Assembly (NCBI GenBank): GCA_013001595.1
Contig: JABDMH010000119.1
Location: 1-63,826, forward strand
Source of the DNA: Saprospiraceae bacterium
Lineage (GTDB): Bacteria > Bacteroidota > Bacteroidia > Chitinophagales > Saprospiraceae
Length of the DNA stretch: 63,826 bases
Direction: 5' to 3'
Numbering within the stretch: position 1 is the first letter of the stretch; each line of letters starts with the position of its first letter. Made by a program: the position numbers and the translations under genes. Below the pieces are notes generated by a model. That model was not told the origin of the DNA. It made no database searches and was given only the letters and a program-made list of their open reading frames with translations. This document shows, in pieces, positions 17,989 to 26,631 of the stretch.

Positions 17989-18707
17989 AGTCTGTGTAGT
18001 TGTGGAACGAGTATTCCAAAAAAGGCTCCCACCACATATCCGGTCAGGACGTCAGTAAGAAAGTGTTTTCCAGCCCGCATTCGCAGATATCCCGTTACAG
18101 CAGGTATGATGACTGCTGTGGGCCAAATAATATTATTGAAACCTTTGTTGGGATAGAAATCTTGCAATACGGTGGCGGTCAGAAAATACATCGTTGCCAC
18201 GTTTGATGTATGTCCCGAAAAAAAGGAATATAGGGCATTTTTCGCCAATTTAGGAGGTAAGGGTGCGCTAGGATTATAGACAAAAGGACGGATTCTTTTA
18301 GCCAATACCTTGGTCAAATTTGTGGCAGCGGTATTTAGTAGCAGTCCTTCGAGTGCAAACAGTCCCACCTGACCAAAGTCCTTGCGCGTCTTTGCACCCA
18401 GTAGTGTAGTTAAAGGTACCGCATAGCTACTGTATAATAGGACATCGCTGGTTTTAGCTGCTTTCTTCGAAAATTGTTTGGTTACCCATCTATCCACACC
18501 CCAGATGTTTCTGGGGTTTAGTTTTTCAAGCTGGTCAGCTGACAGAGGTTTGTTTTTGCTCCCAATTAGTAGGCTGCTACCCAGGGCTATTCCTCCCGGC
18601 AACATAATGGAGCGCTCCGTATTTCCATTGGTCTCATAAGGAGATTGGCCGATTACCAATCCTGCAATGAGAAAGCTAAGTAATAGTGAGCAAGCATATT
18701 TGGGCAT
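17985..18707 (-). CDS. PAP2-family membrane phosphatase
   Basis: A 240-residue phosphatidic-acid-phosphatase type 2 protein with a signal-like N-terminus (ACSLLLSFLIAGLVIGQ). The three PAP2 signatures are present: KRIRPF in the first, SFFSGHTS in the second with the catalytic His, and RMRAGKHFLTDV in the third. Several hydrophobic segments surround them, placing the active site on the periplasmic side. Substrates in this family are lipid phosphates or undecaprenyl pyrophosphate. It is upstream of and coupled to a sulfatase gene, which is an odd pairing. A second PAP2 gene lies at 44882. Confidence 0.88.
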   Translation of the reverse strand: MPKYACSLLLSFLIAGLVIGQSPYETNGNTERSIMLPGGIALGSSLLIGSKNKPLSADQLEKLNPRNIWGVDRWVTKQFSKKAAKTSDVLLYSSYAVPLTTLLGAKTRKDFGQVGLFALEGLLLNTAATNLTKVLAKRIRPFVYNPSAPLPPKLAKNALYSFFSGHTSNVATMYFLTATVLQDFYPNKGFNNIIWPTAVIIPAVTGYLRMRAGKHFLTDVLTGYVVGAFFGILVPQLHRL

Positions 18708-18768
18708 ACCTAAAGGTACAAATCAAAATAGGTTGAGGTACTAACGCCCAGGAAGAGTGCGAGGAAGT

Positions 18769-21174
18769 CTACTTCTGGACCAACAACTTTTTGGCGCTGG
18801 TCTTCCGTCCTTTCTGATCATGATACACCACATAGTAGAGGCCTTGTGCCCATCGGGTGATATCAAAAGACAACAGGGGTCGGTAGGGCAGGTTAAGGAC
18901 CTCCTGACCCAAATGATTGTATACCCGCACATCTCGGAGATTATGTTGCGCCGGATTGCTGCTTTCAAGTGAGACCATCCCAGCGGCTGGGTTGGGATAG
19001 ATGTTTGTTTCAAAATCACCTTCTTCGATCAGGTTTGAATGGGTGGTTACACCTTCATTATACTGTAATACCTTAATGTCATCTATATAGGCACCATCTC
19101 GAGTGCTATTGTTGGTAGAAACCATACGAAACCTCAATTGCACTTGTTGGCCAATATAACTGGACAAGTCGATGCGTTCATTTACCCAAGTATGTTGGCG
19201 TCCCGTGTACACTGGATCATCGAGATTCTGCCTAAGAATACCGGCTACTGAATACTTTCCACATAGGGGAATAAAGTCTTGACCTTCGGCAGCCAGCTCA
19301 ATTTTTAGATAATCATAGCCAGTTTGAATATCCCATTTTCCCCGAAAGGTAAGTACTGCAGAGTCCACTTCTTCCAAGAAAAAAGCATCGGTCAAAATGG
19401 AATTATCTGAGTAAGGAAACGTGTTTCCATTTGGACTATCAGTAAGACTGCTGGGAGCGGAGTAGAATTCGCTCGTATTTACAGCCCAATTATTTTGGAA
19501 CCCGACGCTATGGGTATAGTCGAGTGTACCTTCATTTTCATAGACAAATTTGCTAGCCCGAAAATATTTAGTGACTGTATCGGTATGAATGTAACTGCCA
19601 TTGTCGATGGTATAGGAAAATTGTATACGTTCACCATCGCCGATGTCGCTGTCCAGGATATAGGGAAATGATTCACGTAGACCGCTAAACAAGCTTAGGA
19701 TATAAAATTTGGATGCATTTTCAAATTGGATGTTGCCGGTAAGCGGCTGGAGCTTTAAGGTAAACCCCACTTCTTCAAATCCCAGCTTGGTCAATCTAAA
19801 GGGTAAACTACCCGTCAAGTCGGTGACAAATCGTTCGGATTCATCAATGAGCATACCACTATTTAGTAGAAAATAGGCGGCATCCAAATTTTGCTTGAGG
19901 GCTGACTTACAGAGAAACTCTACATCTTCAGCATGGGGCCAGAAGCCATGCTCTTGTCCACCCACTTCCGGAGTCATCGAAAAGATTTTATTTTTTCCCT
20001 CTCCGCTGTACATCCAGTCATCCGCATCGCCATTGGTTCGATAGGCCAGTGTTTCTAGTCCTGTCCCATGAATAAATTTATTTTCAGTGGTAAGTAGTGA
20101 AGCCAGTTCTTGGAATATGTCGAAGTCCTCAGTTGGTTTCTCCGTGTAACCATATGGGTAGATCAAGAAATTTCCAAATGAATGATAGTTGAGTGCAATC
20201 TTAAAGTTGTGAACCATGGTAAAGTCTTGCACGGCCTGAGTTTCTGGTTCTGAAAATGCCGAAGGTCCGCGATATACATCGGAATTGGTCTTTCCGGAGG
20301 AGCCCTCGTTATCAAAGCCCCATTTATGGCCATAATTTCGGTTTAGATCTACCCCGTAGGTACCATCTCCATTAGCGCGTCGGTTTTTCCTCCACAGACC
20401 ACCACCTTGCGGACGGACGGTCTCATTGTACACATAACCATCTGGGTTGACGCAGGGAATAAAATACAGTTCTGTGTTTTGAATCACTTGCTGGAGTCGC
20501 TCATCTTTGTCATAATTATCGAGCATATACCACATAAAGTAAATGAGCTGGGTTAGGCTCACTGGTTCCTTAGCATGGTGCAGGGCGGTATATAGTATTT
20601 CCGGTTCATCCTCATCCTGTGAGGGGTTATCCGATATTCTTACCCAGTGAATTGGACGTCCTTCATGCGTTCGATGTTCGCCAATAGCTTGTCTAGTTGA
20701 GATGAGATGGGGATACAGTGCGGCCATTCGGTCGAGTTCCGCCAGCATTTCGTCATATCGATAGTTGCCTTGATAGGTGCCAGCTTTAAAATGCGCTGGT
20801 GCCTCATAGGGAAAATCCAGGAGGCCTGCTAAGCACTGAGGATCGGTATTGCGTTGATGAGATTTGCTTGCTAGTTTCTTTGAATAGGCGGCTTCGGCAT
20901 CTTCGTGAATAATGTCGACCCTTATTCCCTGCCGCTGTAGATCCTCCAAAGCTGTAATCAGGAAATCTCCTTCAACGCCTTTCTCATGCCAATGTACATG
21001 ATCTAGAGCAAGCCCTGATGCTACCAATGTTGGTATCTCTCTAGGCGAGGATTTAATCAAGGCGTGTGCATAGCGCTGGGCAAGTATGGTATGGGTAACC
21101 AGTACAGTACAAATGAAAACAAGCAGCTGTTTTCTCAATATCATCGGTAAGTCGTTCATAGGTTTGGATCGCAA
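18769..21174 (-). CDS. Secreted M14 zinc carboxypeptidase with T9SS sorting domain
   Basis: An 801-residue exported metallopeptidase. After a signal peptide (LLVFICTVLVTHTILAQ; the true start may be Met6 or Met11) comes the M14 domain. The zinc ligands are His200 and Glu203 in HHAKEP and His331 in LNYHSFG. Substrate-side residues lie in VDLNRNYGHKWG near 275-286, and catalytic Glu403 is in TPEVGGQEHG. A beta-rich region (about 430-710) resembles an immunoglobulin-like plus MAM/jelly-roll module. The last 80 residues (IYPNPAAGMVSLESS ... GLYYVVYHDQKGRKTSAKKLLVQK) form a T9SS type A sorting domain, so the enzyme is exported across the outer membrane and anchored or released. It probably digests protein outside the cell. 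Confidence 0.92.
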   Translation of the reverse strand: MRSKPMNDLPMILRKQLLVFICTVLVTHTILAQRYAHALIKSSPREIPTLVASGLALDHVHWHEKGVEGDFLITALEDLQRQGIRVDIIHEDAEAAYSKKLASKSHQRNTDPQCLAGLLDFPYEAPAHFKAGTYQGNYRYDEMLAELDRMAALYPHLISTRQAIGEHRTHEGRPIHWVRISDNPSQDEDEPEILYTALHHAKEPVSLTQLIYFMWYMLDNYDKDERLQQVIQNTELYFIPCVNPDGYVYNETVRPQGGGLWRKNRRANGDGTYGVDLNRNYGHKWGFDNEGSSGKTNSDVYRGPSAFSEPETQAVQDFTMVHNFKIALNYHSFGNFLIYPYGYTEKPTEDFDIFQELASLLTTENKFIHGTGLETLAYRTNGDADDWMYSGEGKNKIFSMTPEVGGQEHGFWPHAEDVEFLCKSALKQNLDAAYFLLNSGMLIDESERFVTDLTGSLPFRLTKLGFEEVGFTLKLQPLTGNIQFENASKFYILSLFSGLRESFPYILDSDIGDGERIQFSYTIDNGSYIHTDTVTKYFRASKFVYENEGTLDYTHSVGFQNNWAVNTSEFYSAPSSLTDSPNGNTFPYSDNSILTDAFFLEEVDSAVLTFRGKWDIQTGYDYLKIELAAEGQDFIPLCGKYSVAGILRQNLDDPVYTGRQHTWVNERIDLSSYIGQQVQLRFRMVSTNNSTRDGAYIDDIKVLQYNEGVTTHSNLIEEGDFETNIYPNPAAGMVSLESSNPAQHNLRDVRVYNHLGQEVLNLPYRPLLSFDITRWAQGLYYVVYHDQKGRKTSAKKLLVQK

Positions 21175-21337
21175 AGATAATCCAACAGTTGTGAAGAAAG
21201 TAGTATGCGTGCGACAAATTTGGTATAGTGGCTATAAATATATTAAATAAATCATTAATATATAAGTCTGCAAAATTAGCAGCAAAGACCCTAATGTCAT
21301 TTACCTGAGTTCGAAAAAGATTTAATTCTGTGAAATG

Positions 21338-22756
21338 CTACTTTCCTTTTCCCTGGAGTAAGACTAAAATGGTGTAAAACAAGATTTTAATGTCCAAGGC
21401 TAGAGAAGCATTCTCGATGTAGAGCACATCAAATTTTAATCGTTGGATCATTTGCTCCACTGTACTGGCATATCCGTATTTGACTTGCCCCCACGAAGTG
21501 ATGCCTGGCCTTACTTTGAGTAAATGTTTATAGTGAGGAGCAATCTGCATAATCTTTTCTATATAGTAAGCTCGTTCTGGTCGTGGGCCCACCAAAGACA
21601 TTTCTCCAATTAAGACATTCCAAAACTGAGGCAATTCATCCAACCTCCACTTTCGCATAAAGGCTCCAAATGGCGTACAACGTTCATCCAGATCATGCGA
21701 AAGTTGAGGACCATCATCCTCAGCATTTTCATACATGGATCTAAACTTAAATATGGTAAAGGGCTTTCCCCCAAAACCAATGCGTTCTTGCCTGTAGAGG
21801 ATGGGGCCGGGTGATGATACCTTTATGCGTATAGCGATGTATAGATAAAATGGCGCAAGAAAGATCATCGCTATGATGGACAGCACAATATCCAAGATGC
21901 GTTTAAGTAGGCGCTGCCATCTAGGCATAAGACCCTTTGCAATCTCAATAAGCACAGCGCCATAGACATGATTCATTTTAACCGTTCCCAGCATAATGTC
22001 GTACATGTCGGGAATGATTTTTACCAAGATCTTGTCTTCAAAATCAAACAAGGTATCTAGAATCGACTTTAGCTTTGAGTGCTCTGAAGTTTCAATGGCG
22101 ATAATCACCTCCTCAATCTGCTGGTCTTGGATGACCCGGTCGATGTCTGATATGGTGCCTAGCCGAGGAAGGTGATTACTCAATTCATTGGTTGATTCGC
22201 CATTGGCATCGATAAAGCCCATGAATTTGTATCCGAGCCCTTTACGTAGGCTATTCATCTCTGTGAATAGCTCTACCGCCCGGTCATTACCACCGATGAT
22301 CAACGTAGGATATTGCACCAGACCGGCTTTAAGCCGCTGACTGGCGCGGGTTAAAATAATGGATCTTGAGATGACGGTGAGCAGAAACTGAAGCAGAAAG
22401 AGGACGATAAAGGACTGGATATAATCCGTATAGGCGATTACGGCATCATCTAATATCAGGGTGAAAAATAGAAACAAGACGCCAATAAGGATCAGCCAGA
22501 AGGTTCGACCAATGGTCTTGATTCTTGATTTTCGATATAGGTCCCGGTACTCGTCGAAGATGGAGTAGAGGAGAACCCAACCCAAGGGGATCAGTACAAT
22601 GCCGATGTAGAAATTCCGGTCATCCAGCATAGAAAAATCAAAGAATTCATTTTCTTCTTTTTTCCGATAAGCAAAGAAGCACGCCCAAGCCAATAGGGCC
22701 ATTAAGAAGTCAAATACTCCGTAAATGATTATGTCTTTTCTTCTCTGCTCGCTCAC
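21338..22756 (-). CDS. Exopolysaccharide polyprenyl-phosphate sugar transferase (WcaJ/PglC type)
   Basis: A 472-residue inner-membrane initiating glycosyl-phosphotransferase. The N-terminal half has about five hydrophobic helices and a Rossmann-like segment (TLIIGGNDRAVELF). The C-terminal third is the bacterial sugar transferase domain: YRQERIGFGGKPFTIFKFRSM, then DELPQFWNVLIGEMSLVGPRPE, and RPGITSWGQVKYGY. It should load a sugar phosphate onto undecaprenyl phosphate to start an exopolysaccharide or O-antigen repeat. It is the last gene of a tight four-gene operon with the Gfo/Idh dehydrogenase, which suggests that enzyme modifies the sugar nucleotide or a related precursor. Confidence 0.92.
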   Translation of the reverse strand: MSEQRRKDIIIYGVFDFLMALLAWACFFAYRKKEENEFFDFSMLDDRNFYIGIVLIPLGWVLLYSIFDEYRDLYRKSRIKTIGRTFWLILIGVLFLFFTLILDDAVIAYTDYIQSFIVLFLLQFLLTVISRSIILTRASQRLKAGLVQYPTLIIGGNDRAVELFTEMNSLRKGLGYKFMGFIDANGESTNELSNHLPRLGTISDIDRVIQDQQIEEVIIAIETSEHSKLKSILDTLFDFEDKILVKIIPDMYDIMLGTVKMNHVYGAVLIEIAKGLMPRWQRLLKRILDIVLSIIAMIFLAPFYLYIAIRIKVSSPGPILYRQERIGFGGKPFTIFKFRSMYENAEDDGPQLSHDLDERCTPFGAFMRKWRLDELPQFWNVLIGEMSLVGPRPERAYYIEKIMQIAPHYKHLLKVRPGITSWGQVKYGYASTVEQMIQRLKFDVLYIENASLALDIKILFYTILVLLQGKGK

Positions 22757-22757
22757 G

Positions 22758-23606
22758 CTAGAAATGTAGCAATTTTATATTGTCAAGATCGATTCTTTGC
22801 TCCAATATTCCGAAATCAACCTCGAATGTAGCAAGAAAAATGACTTGGTAGCCAAGAAGCTGCGAGGCTTGCAAATCTGGGCTAAAATTGACGTAGATTT
22901 TGGTCGCTATGTCTGTTGGGAAAAGTACCAATTTGTAGTTCTTTGCTGGGCCGATACCTGGTCCATGTCCGCGCAGTCCAACTTGTAGGGGGACGTCGCT
23001 CCTGTATTCCATCTCTAGATAGGTGCTTTGACCAGTGGTGGGAATATCCCTTAATATTTGGTTAGATGCCACCTCTAAGGTAGGATGTTCTGGTGTGAGG
23101 ACAGCAGAAGCCGATCTACCTTCAATTCCATCTTCTCTGATGAAGAGAAAGGTAGCTTCATCTTGATCTAGGTCTTCATCGAAAATTTGAGATCTTTCAA
23201 AATCTTCATTCAGTTTGAAGGTCGTCCTGGGATGATACGTGAAAGATGGGCGAAGCGTCTGTGTTTCACCGATTTTGGGAAGTAAATTAACCTGAACTGG
23301 ATTTAGAAAAGGATAGGTACGTGGAGCCAAAGCTTGGCCGTTTTCACGAATTCCGGCGAATAAATCCAAGGTAAAAGCCTCACTGGCAATTACTGGAAAC
23401 GTGGCTCCGACAGCAAAGGCACCAAGCAATGAGCTATCAGCATATACCCAAACCTCGCTGATGCCATGGCGACTGGTCCCTTGATTAGCTGAAACTTCTA
23501 CACCAACTTCTGGAATGGAAACAAAGGAGGGCACGATTGCCTGTTCATCTTTTTTGCAACCGCTAATCAGGAGTAGCATAAGAGATGCTAAGATCCATCG
23601 AATCAT
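22758..23606 (-). CDS. Lipoprotein of unknown function
   Basis: A 282-residue lipoprotein (LLISGCKKDE, Cys17), predicted to be beta-rich. I do not recognise the family. The order of segments (SEVWVYADSSLLGAFAVG, an acidic middle FDEDLDQDE, and a C-terminal LDNIKLLHF) suggests two beta-sandwich domains, the second resembling a carbohydrate-binding jelly roll. It overlaps the upstream dehydrogenase gene by four bases and stands one base from the sugar-transferase start, so it is made together with them. A surface or periplasmic role in polysaccharide export is an inference from context only. Confidence 0.75.
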   Translation of the reverse strand: MIRWILASLMLLLISGCKKDEQAIVPSFVSIPEVGVEVSANQGTSRHGISEVWVYADSSLLGAFAVGATFPVIASEAFTLDLFAGIRENGQALAPRTYPFLNPVQVNLLPKIGETQTLRPSFTYHPRTTFKLNEDFERSQIFDEDLDQDEATFLFIREDGIEGRSASAVLTPEHPTLEVASNQILRDIPTTGQSTYLEMEYRSDVPLQVGLRGHGPGIGPAKNYKLVLFPTDIATKIYVNFSPDLQASQLLGYQVIFLATFEVDFGILEQRIDLDNIKLLHF

Positions 23607-24607
23607 AGCAACTGTTCTTGCAGATTTTTTTCTATGCGGCTGGAAATATCATGAGCCAGCACGAGTGCCGCTCTAGCATCTTCTAGGCTGACCTCAGGTG
23701 CGGTGCCATTAATGATCGCTCGGGCAAAGCTTTGCAACTCGAGTTCAATGGCATTTACTGCTTTGGTTTCCGGCATCTGAATCTTCACAGTCTTCTTTCC
23801 TGTGGCAGTCTCGAGCACAAAAGTATTTAGGTGCTCTCCACTGTGACCTTCAGCTCCTTCATGCAGGGTGACAATCTGCGCACTTCGATCCAAAAAATCA
23901 ATGCCAATATAGGCGTCAGGTTGGAAGAGACGCATTTTTCTCATGTTTTTAAAAGACATTCTGCTGGCAGTCACATTCGCGACACAACCATTTTCCCACT
24001 CAATCCGGGCATTACCAATATCAGGGGTCGTACTAACTAAGCAGACACCATTAGCCATGATGCGCTTGACCTTGGATGGTACCATGCTCAAGATGATGTC
24101 AAGGTCATGGATCATCAAATCCAATACGACCGAAACATCTGTTCCCCTGGGGTTGAAGTTGGCCAGTCGGTGCACCTCAATAAATTTCGGGTTGATATCA
24201 AGTCCATTTAGCGCTAAAATCGCAGGATTAAAGCGCTCAACATGCCCTACTTGCACGACCACTCCATGGGCTTTCTGCAAATCTGCCAGTGCATTAGCTT
24301 GTTCGACGGTTGAGGTGATTGGTTTTTCGATGAAGACGTGCTTGCCCAATTGCATCGCCGTTGCTGCGATATCATGGTGTGTCGAGGTAGGGGTGACAAT
24401 ATCAACGGCATCCACCTGATTAAGCAATTCATATAAGGTGGAAAATGCCTGGATACCGGTTTCTTGGGAGACTTGCAGAGCAACATCTTCTTCTTTTTCG
24501 AAGAAACCAACCAAATCTAGTTCGGGTACTGCTTGCAGACACTTAAGGTGTATTTTGCCAAGGTGACCGGCGCCGACCAGTCCTGTTTTAACCTTCCTAT
24601 CTGCCAT
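23603..24607 (-). CDS. Gfo/Idh/MocA-family NAD(P)-dependent oxidoreductase
   Basis: About 334 residues from the ATG at 24607 (MADRKVKTGLVGAGHLG). The frame extends seven codons further to 24628, but the glycine motif should lie near the N-terminus. The N-terminal Rossmann fold shows GLVGAGHLGKIHLK, IVTPTSTHHDIA and the family EKPITST motif with the conserved Lys. The C-terminal domain includes HRLANFNPRGTDVSVVLDLMIHDLDI with the likely catalytic His. Relatives dehydrogenate sugars or UDP-sugars. The coupled sugar transferase points to a UDP- or dTDP-sugar substrate. Its start overlaps the upstream membrane-protein gene by 11 bases and its end overlaps the lipoprotein gene. Confidence 0.9.
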   Translation of the reverse strand: MADRKVKTGLVGAGHLGKIHLKCLQAVPELDLVGFFEKEEDVALQVSQETGIQAFSTLYELLNQVDAVDIVTPTSTHHDIAATAMQLGKHVFIEKPITSTVEQANALADLQKAHGVVVQVGHVERFNPAILALNGLDINPKFIEVHRLANFNPRGTDVSVVLDLMIHDLDIILSMVPSKVKRIMANGVCLVSTTPDIGNARIEWENGCVANVTASRMSFKNMRKMRLFQPDAYIGIDFLDRSAQIVTLHEGAEGHSGEHLNTFVLETATGKKTVKIQMPETKAVNAIELELQSFARAIINGTAPEVSLEDARAALVLAHDISSRIEKNLQEQLL

Positions 24608-24980
24608 AATACATGAGAATGATTCCAAAGGTAGTGATCAATACAATCAATAGAGCGGCAATCTTGATCGAGAATCTTACATTATCAACAAATTGCTGAA
24701 TTTCTCTCCGATGAGCAGGATAATGGGCCAAGATTTCTTGTTCCAATCGGCGTTGGTCCAAGATATGCGGGGTTCCAAAATAGACCTTATGCTCACGCAG
24801 ATAATTGTAGACCTTCAAGACCTTCCAACGAAAGTAGGCATTGACAAACAACATGGCAGCAAACAGACCTAATACAATACTGCTAAGGAGAATAGACAAA
24901 GTATGCAATTTATGCCTGACAAAGCTAGGAGAATATATCAAATGCTTTGTGCGCCGTGTAGTGCAAGACTCTTGCAGCAT
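24597..24980 (-). CDS. Small two-helix membrane protein, unknown
   Basis: Up to 127 residues. Two hydrophobic segments are clear: LSILLSSIVLGLFAAMLFVNAYF and IKIAALLIVLITTFGIILMYYG. Between them is a charged loop of about 55 residues (YLREHKVYFGTPHILDQRRLEQEILAHYPAHR). The first 20 residues look poorly conserved, so the true start may be a downstream TTG just before LHTLSILL. No family is recognised. It is the first gene of the operon leading to the sugar transferase. A role in that envelope pathway is an inference. Confidence 0.65.
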   Translation of the reverse strand: MLQESCTTRRTKHLIYSPSFVRHKLHTLSILLSSIVLGLFAAMLFVNAYFRWKVLKVYNYLREHKVYFGTPHILDQRRLEQEILAHYPAHRREIQQFVDNVRFSIKIAALLIVLITTFGIILMYYGR

Positions 24981-25071
24981 TCTAGCGCACAGGAATGACT
25001 TGCTTAATCGAAATTACCTGCATCTAGGGTTAGATTGATGTCAAGTCAGGACTTAGAGATCTCCCTACTCC

Positions 25072-26322
25072 TCATTCTGTCTTTGCTCCCGGATCCTCCA
25101 TCTTCCCTATGAATACGATCGTATTGGTCTCCCTCTCCCAAAGCATGAACAGGAAGGGTCGATTGAAAGATATCATCGGAGGTAAGGAAGTTACACCCAC
25201 TCCAATAGAAGTAACAGCAGCACCCTCGGCTCCTTTTTCATCAACTTTTAAAAAGGTTTTATGCAGGACCTTAGATAAAAAGAGATTGCCTTCCGGAGCA
25301 GATCCTAGTTTTGTAAAATCTGCCAGATTAGGATCAAATGCTTCCTGCATGCCCATTCGCTTAAGTGGTTCGTTGAGTAGGATCTTATAGCTTACGCTAA
25401 ACTTAGGCACATTAAGAAGGATTCTATTAGACTTCAGGTTGTTGAAGATTTCTTGCACCGTGGAAGCATTCAGATTTCCGATGAAATCGTCGATGTCCTG
25501 CTCCTTAGGTGGGAGCACCATGGTGAAACGATAGCTGCTATCTGCAAATGGCATATCTACGGCTTGATAGGTCTCCGTAATTAAGTTGGGTAGGGTTGCA
25601 ATATCCTGATGCATGGTCGGAACCTCCACTATAGATCCATCTCTCAAGGAGAAGGGTCTGACGGCGGTCTGCTCTAACGGAAAGGGATACTTCCAATCGG
25701 ATGTGAAGAACAGCGCATTGAGGATGAACATGACTTCATCATCCCTAATTTCATCAAGGATTTTTGTAATGCGATTTTCTGTCTTTTCATTGACCCACTG
25801 GTTGATGTCATCGAGGGCAGATTCGTTGCCAAAGTCAAGGCCATAAGTGTCGGCATCGAAATACTGCTTTGCATAGGTGAGGAATGATTGCTCGGGTAGA
25901 ATCCGCTGCTTATCCCAAAATATGGCGTTGGCAGGCGATAATCTAGTCTCTCCTTCAGTTGTGGTCAGCGTGGATATCCACTGCTGGTAGGCCATTCCCA
26001 CTTCGGCTGATGAAATACCCTCCAATGCCAGTGCCCGTTCCATGCCGGCCCGAGTCTGATTATCAGCACCTCGCAAGGCCATGTACAGCGCACTCGCCAC
26101 GCTCAAAGGAGAGATGATCACATTTTTACTTTGATCTCCTTCTTCCAATATTGCTTCTTTAAACAAGCTCCACTGAAAGTCTTGTATGCCCTCGAGCAGC
26201 TCAGATTTATTGATTTCTGATTCCTGAGGCACGGCGTCGCTACTCTTTTCACAACTGGAAAATAGGGTCAATAGGAATATGGGTATTATGGAGTAGCGAA
26301 ATAGGTCTGCAAAATGGTTCAT
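25072..26322 (-). CDS. Serpin lipoprotein (serine/cysteine protease inhibitor)
   Basis: A 416-residue serpin with a bacterial lipoprotein signal (LLTLFSSC, Cys24). Core serpin motifs are NVIISPLSVASALYMALRGA, FILNALFFTSDWKYPF, and the C-terminal FNRPFLFMLWERETNTIVFIGKMEDP. The reactive-centre hinge starts at Glu362 (EKGAEGAAVTS). Small residues at P15 to P9 mean the loop can insert and the protein should be inhibitory. Counting from P17 places the scissile bond in the run GVGVTSLPP, which would suit an elastase-like protease, though that is a guess. It probably protects the surface against foreign or self proteases. A secreted carboxypeptidase lies upstream in the window. Confidence 0.92.
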   Translation of the reverse strand: MNHFADLFRYSIIPIFLLTLFSSCEKSSDAVPQESEINKSELLEGIQDFQWSLFKEAILEEGDQSKNVIISPLSVASALYMALRGADNQTRAGMERALALEGISSAEVGMAYQQWISTLTTTEGETRLSPANAIFWDKQRILPEQSFLTYAKQYFDADTYGLDFGNESALDDINQWVNEKTENRITKILDEIRDDEVMFILNALFFTSDWKYPFPLEQTAVRPFSLRDGSIVEVPTMHQDIATLPNLITETYQAVDMPFADSSYRFTMVLPPKEQDIDDFIGNLNASTVQEIFNNLKSNRILLNVPKFSVSYKILLNEPLKRMGMQEAFDPNLADFTKLGSAPEGNLFLSKVLHKTFLKVDEKGAEGAAVTSIGVGVTSLPPMISFNRPFLFMLWERETNTIVFIGKMEDPGAKTE

Positions 26323-26631
26323 TTACGATTCATTTAGGACAAGTAATAATTCCACATTCAATGCCATCTAAGGGCATCATAAGATTTAATTGAAACGGAG
26401 TGACACCTAAGTCTAGAGCTTCACCTGATTACGATGAGGTAGTGCTCTAATCTAAGAGACGTGCATTGCCATATATTTAGTTTGGTTTTAAGCAAACCTT
26501 AACTTATTTGCCCCTTTCCAAGACACTAGATTATACGGTAGCAGCCAGTTGGTCAATGCTGGAGCAGGCACTTTTTCTGTGAGGTGAAGGTGATGGAAAA
26601 TAGGGCCTCCGGTGAGGCTATGATTTGTTTC
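26323..26631. other. Intergenic between serpin and uvrA
   Basis: It holds the serpin promoter region and the uvrA 3' flank. Apart from a small hairpin beside uvrA I see no gene or repeat. Confidence 0.5.
26597..26618 (-). terminator. Possible uvrA terminator
   Basis: On the minus strand GCCTC-ACCG-GAGGC is followed by CCTATTTT. The stem is short and the U tract is weak, so confidence is modest. Confidence 0.4.

Noticed and set aside
23943-24419. 158-residue frame opposite the Gfo/Idh gene
   Set aside because: Antisense shadow. The minus-strand gene has all family motifs and tight operon junctions.
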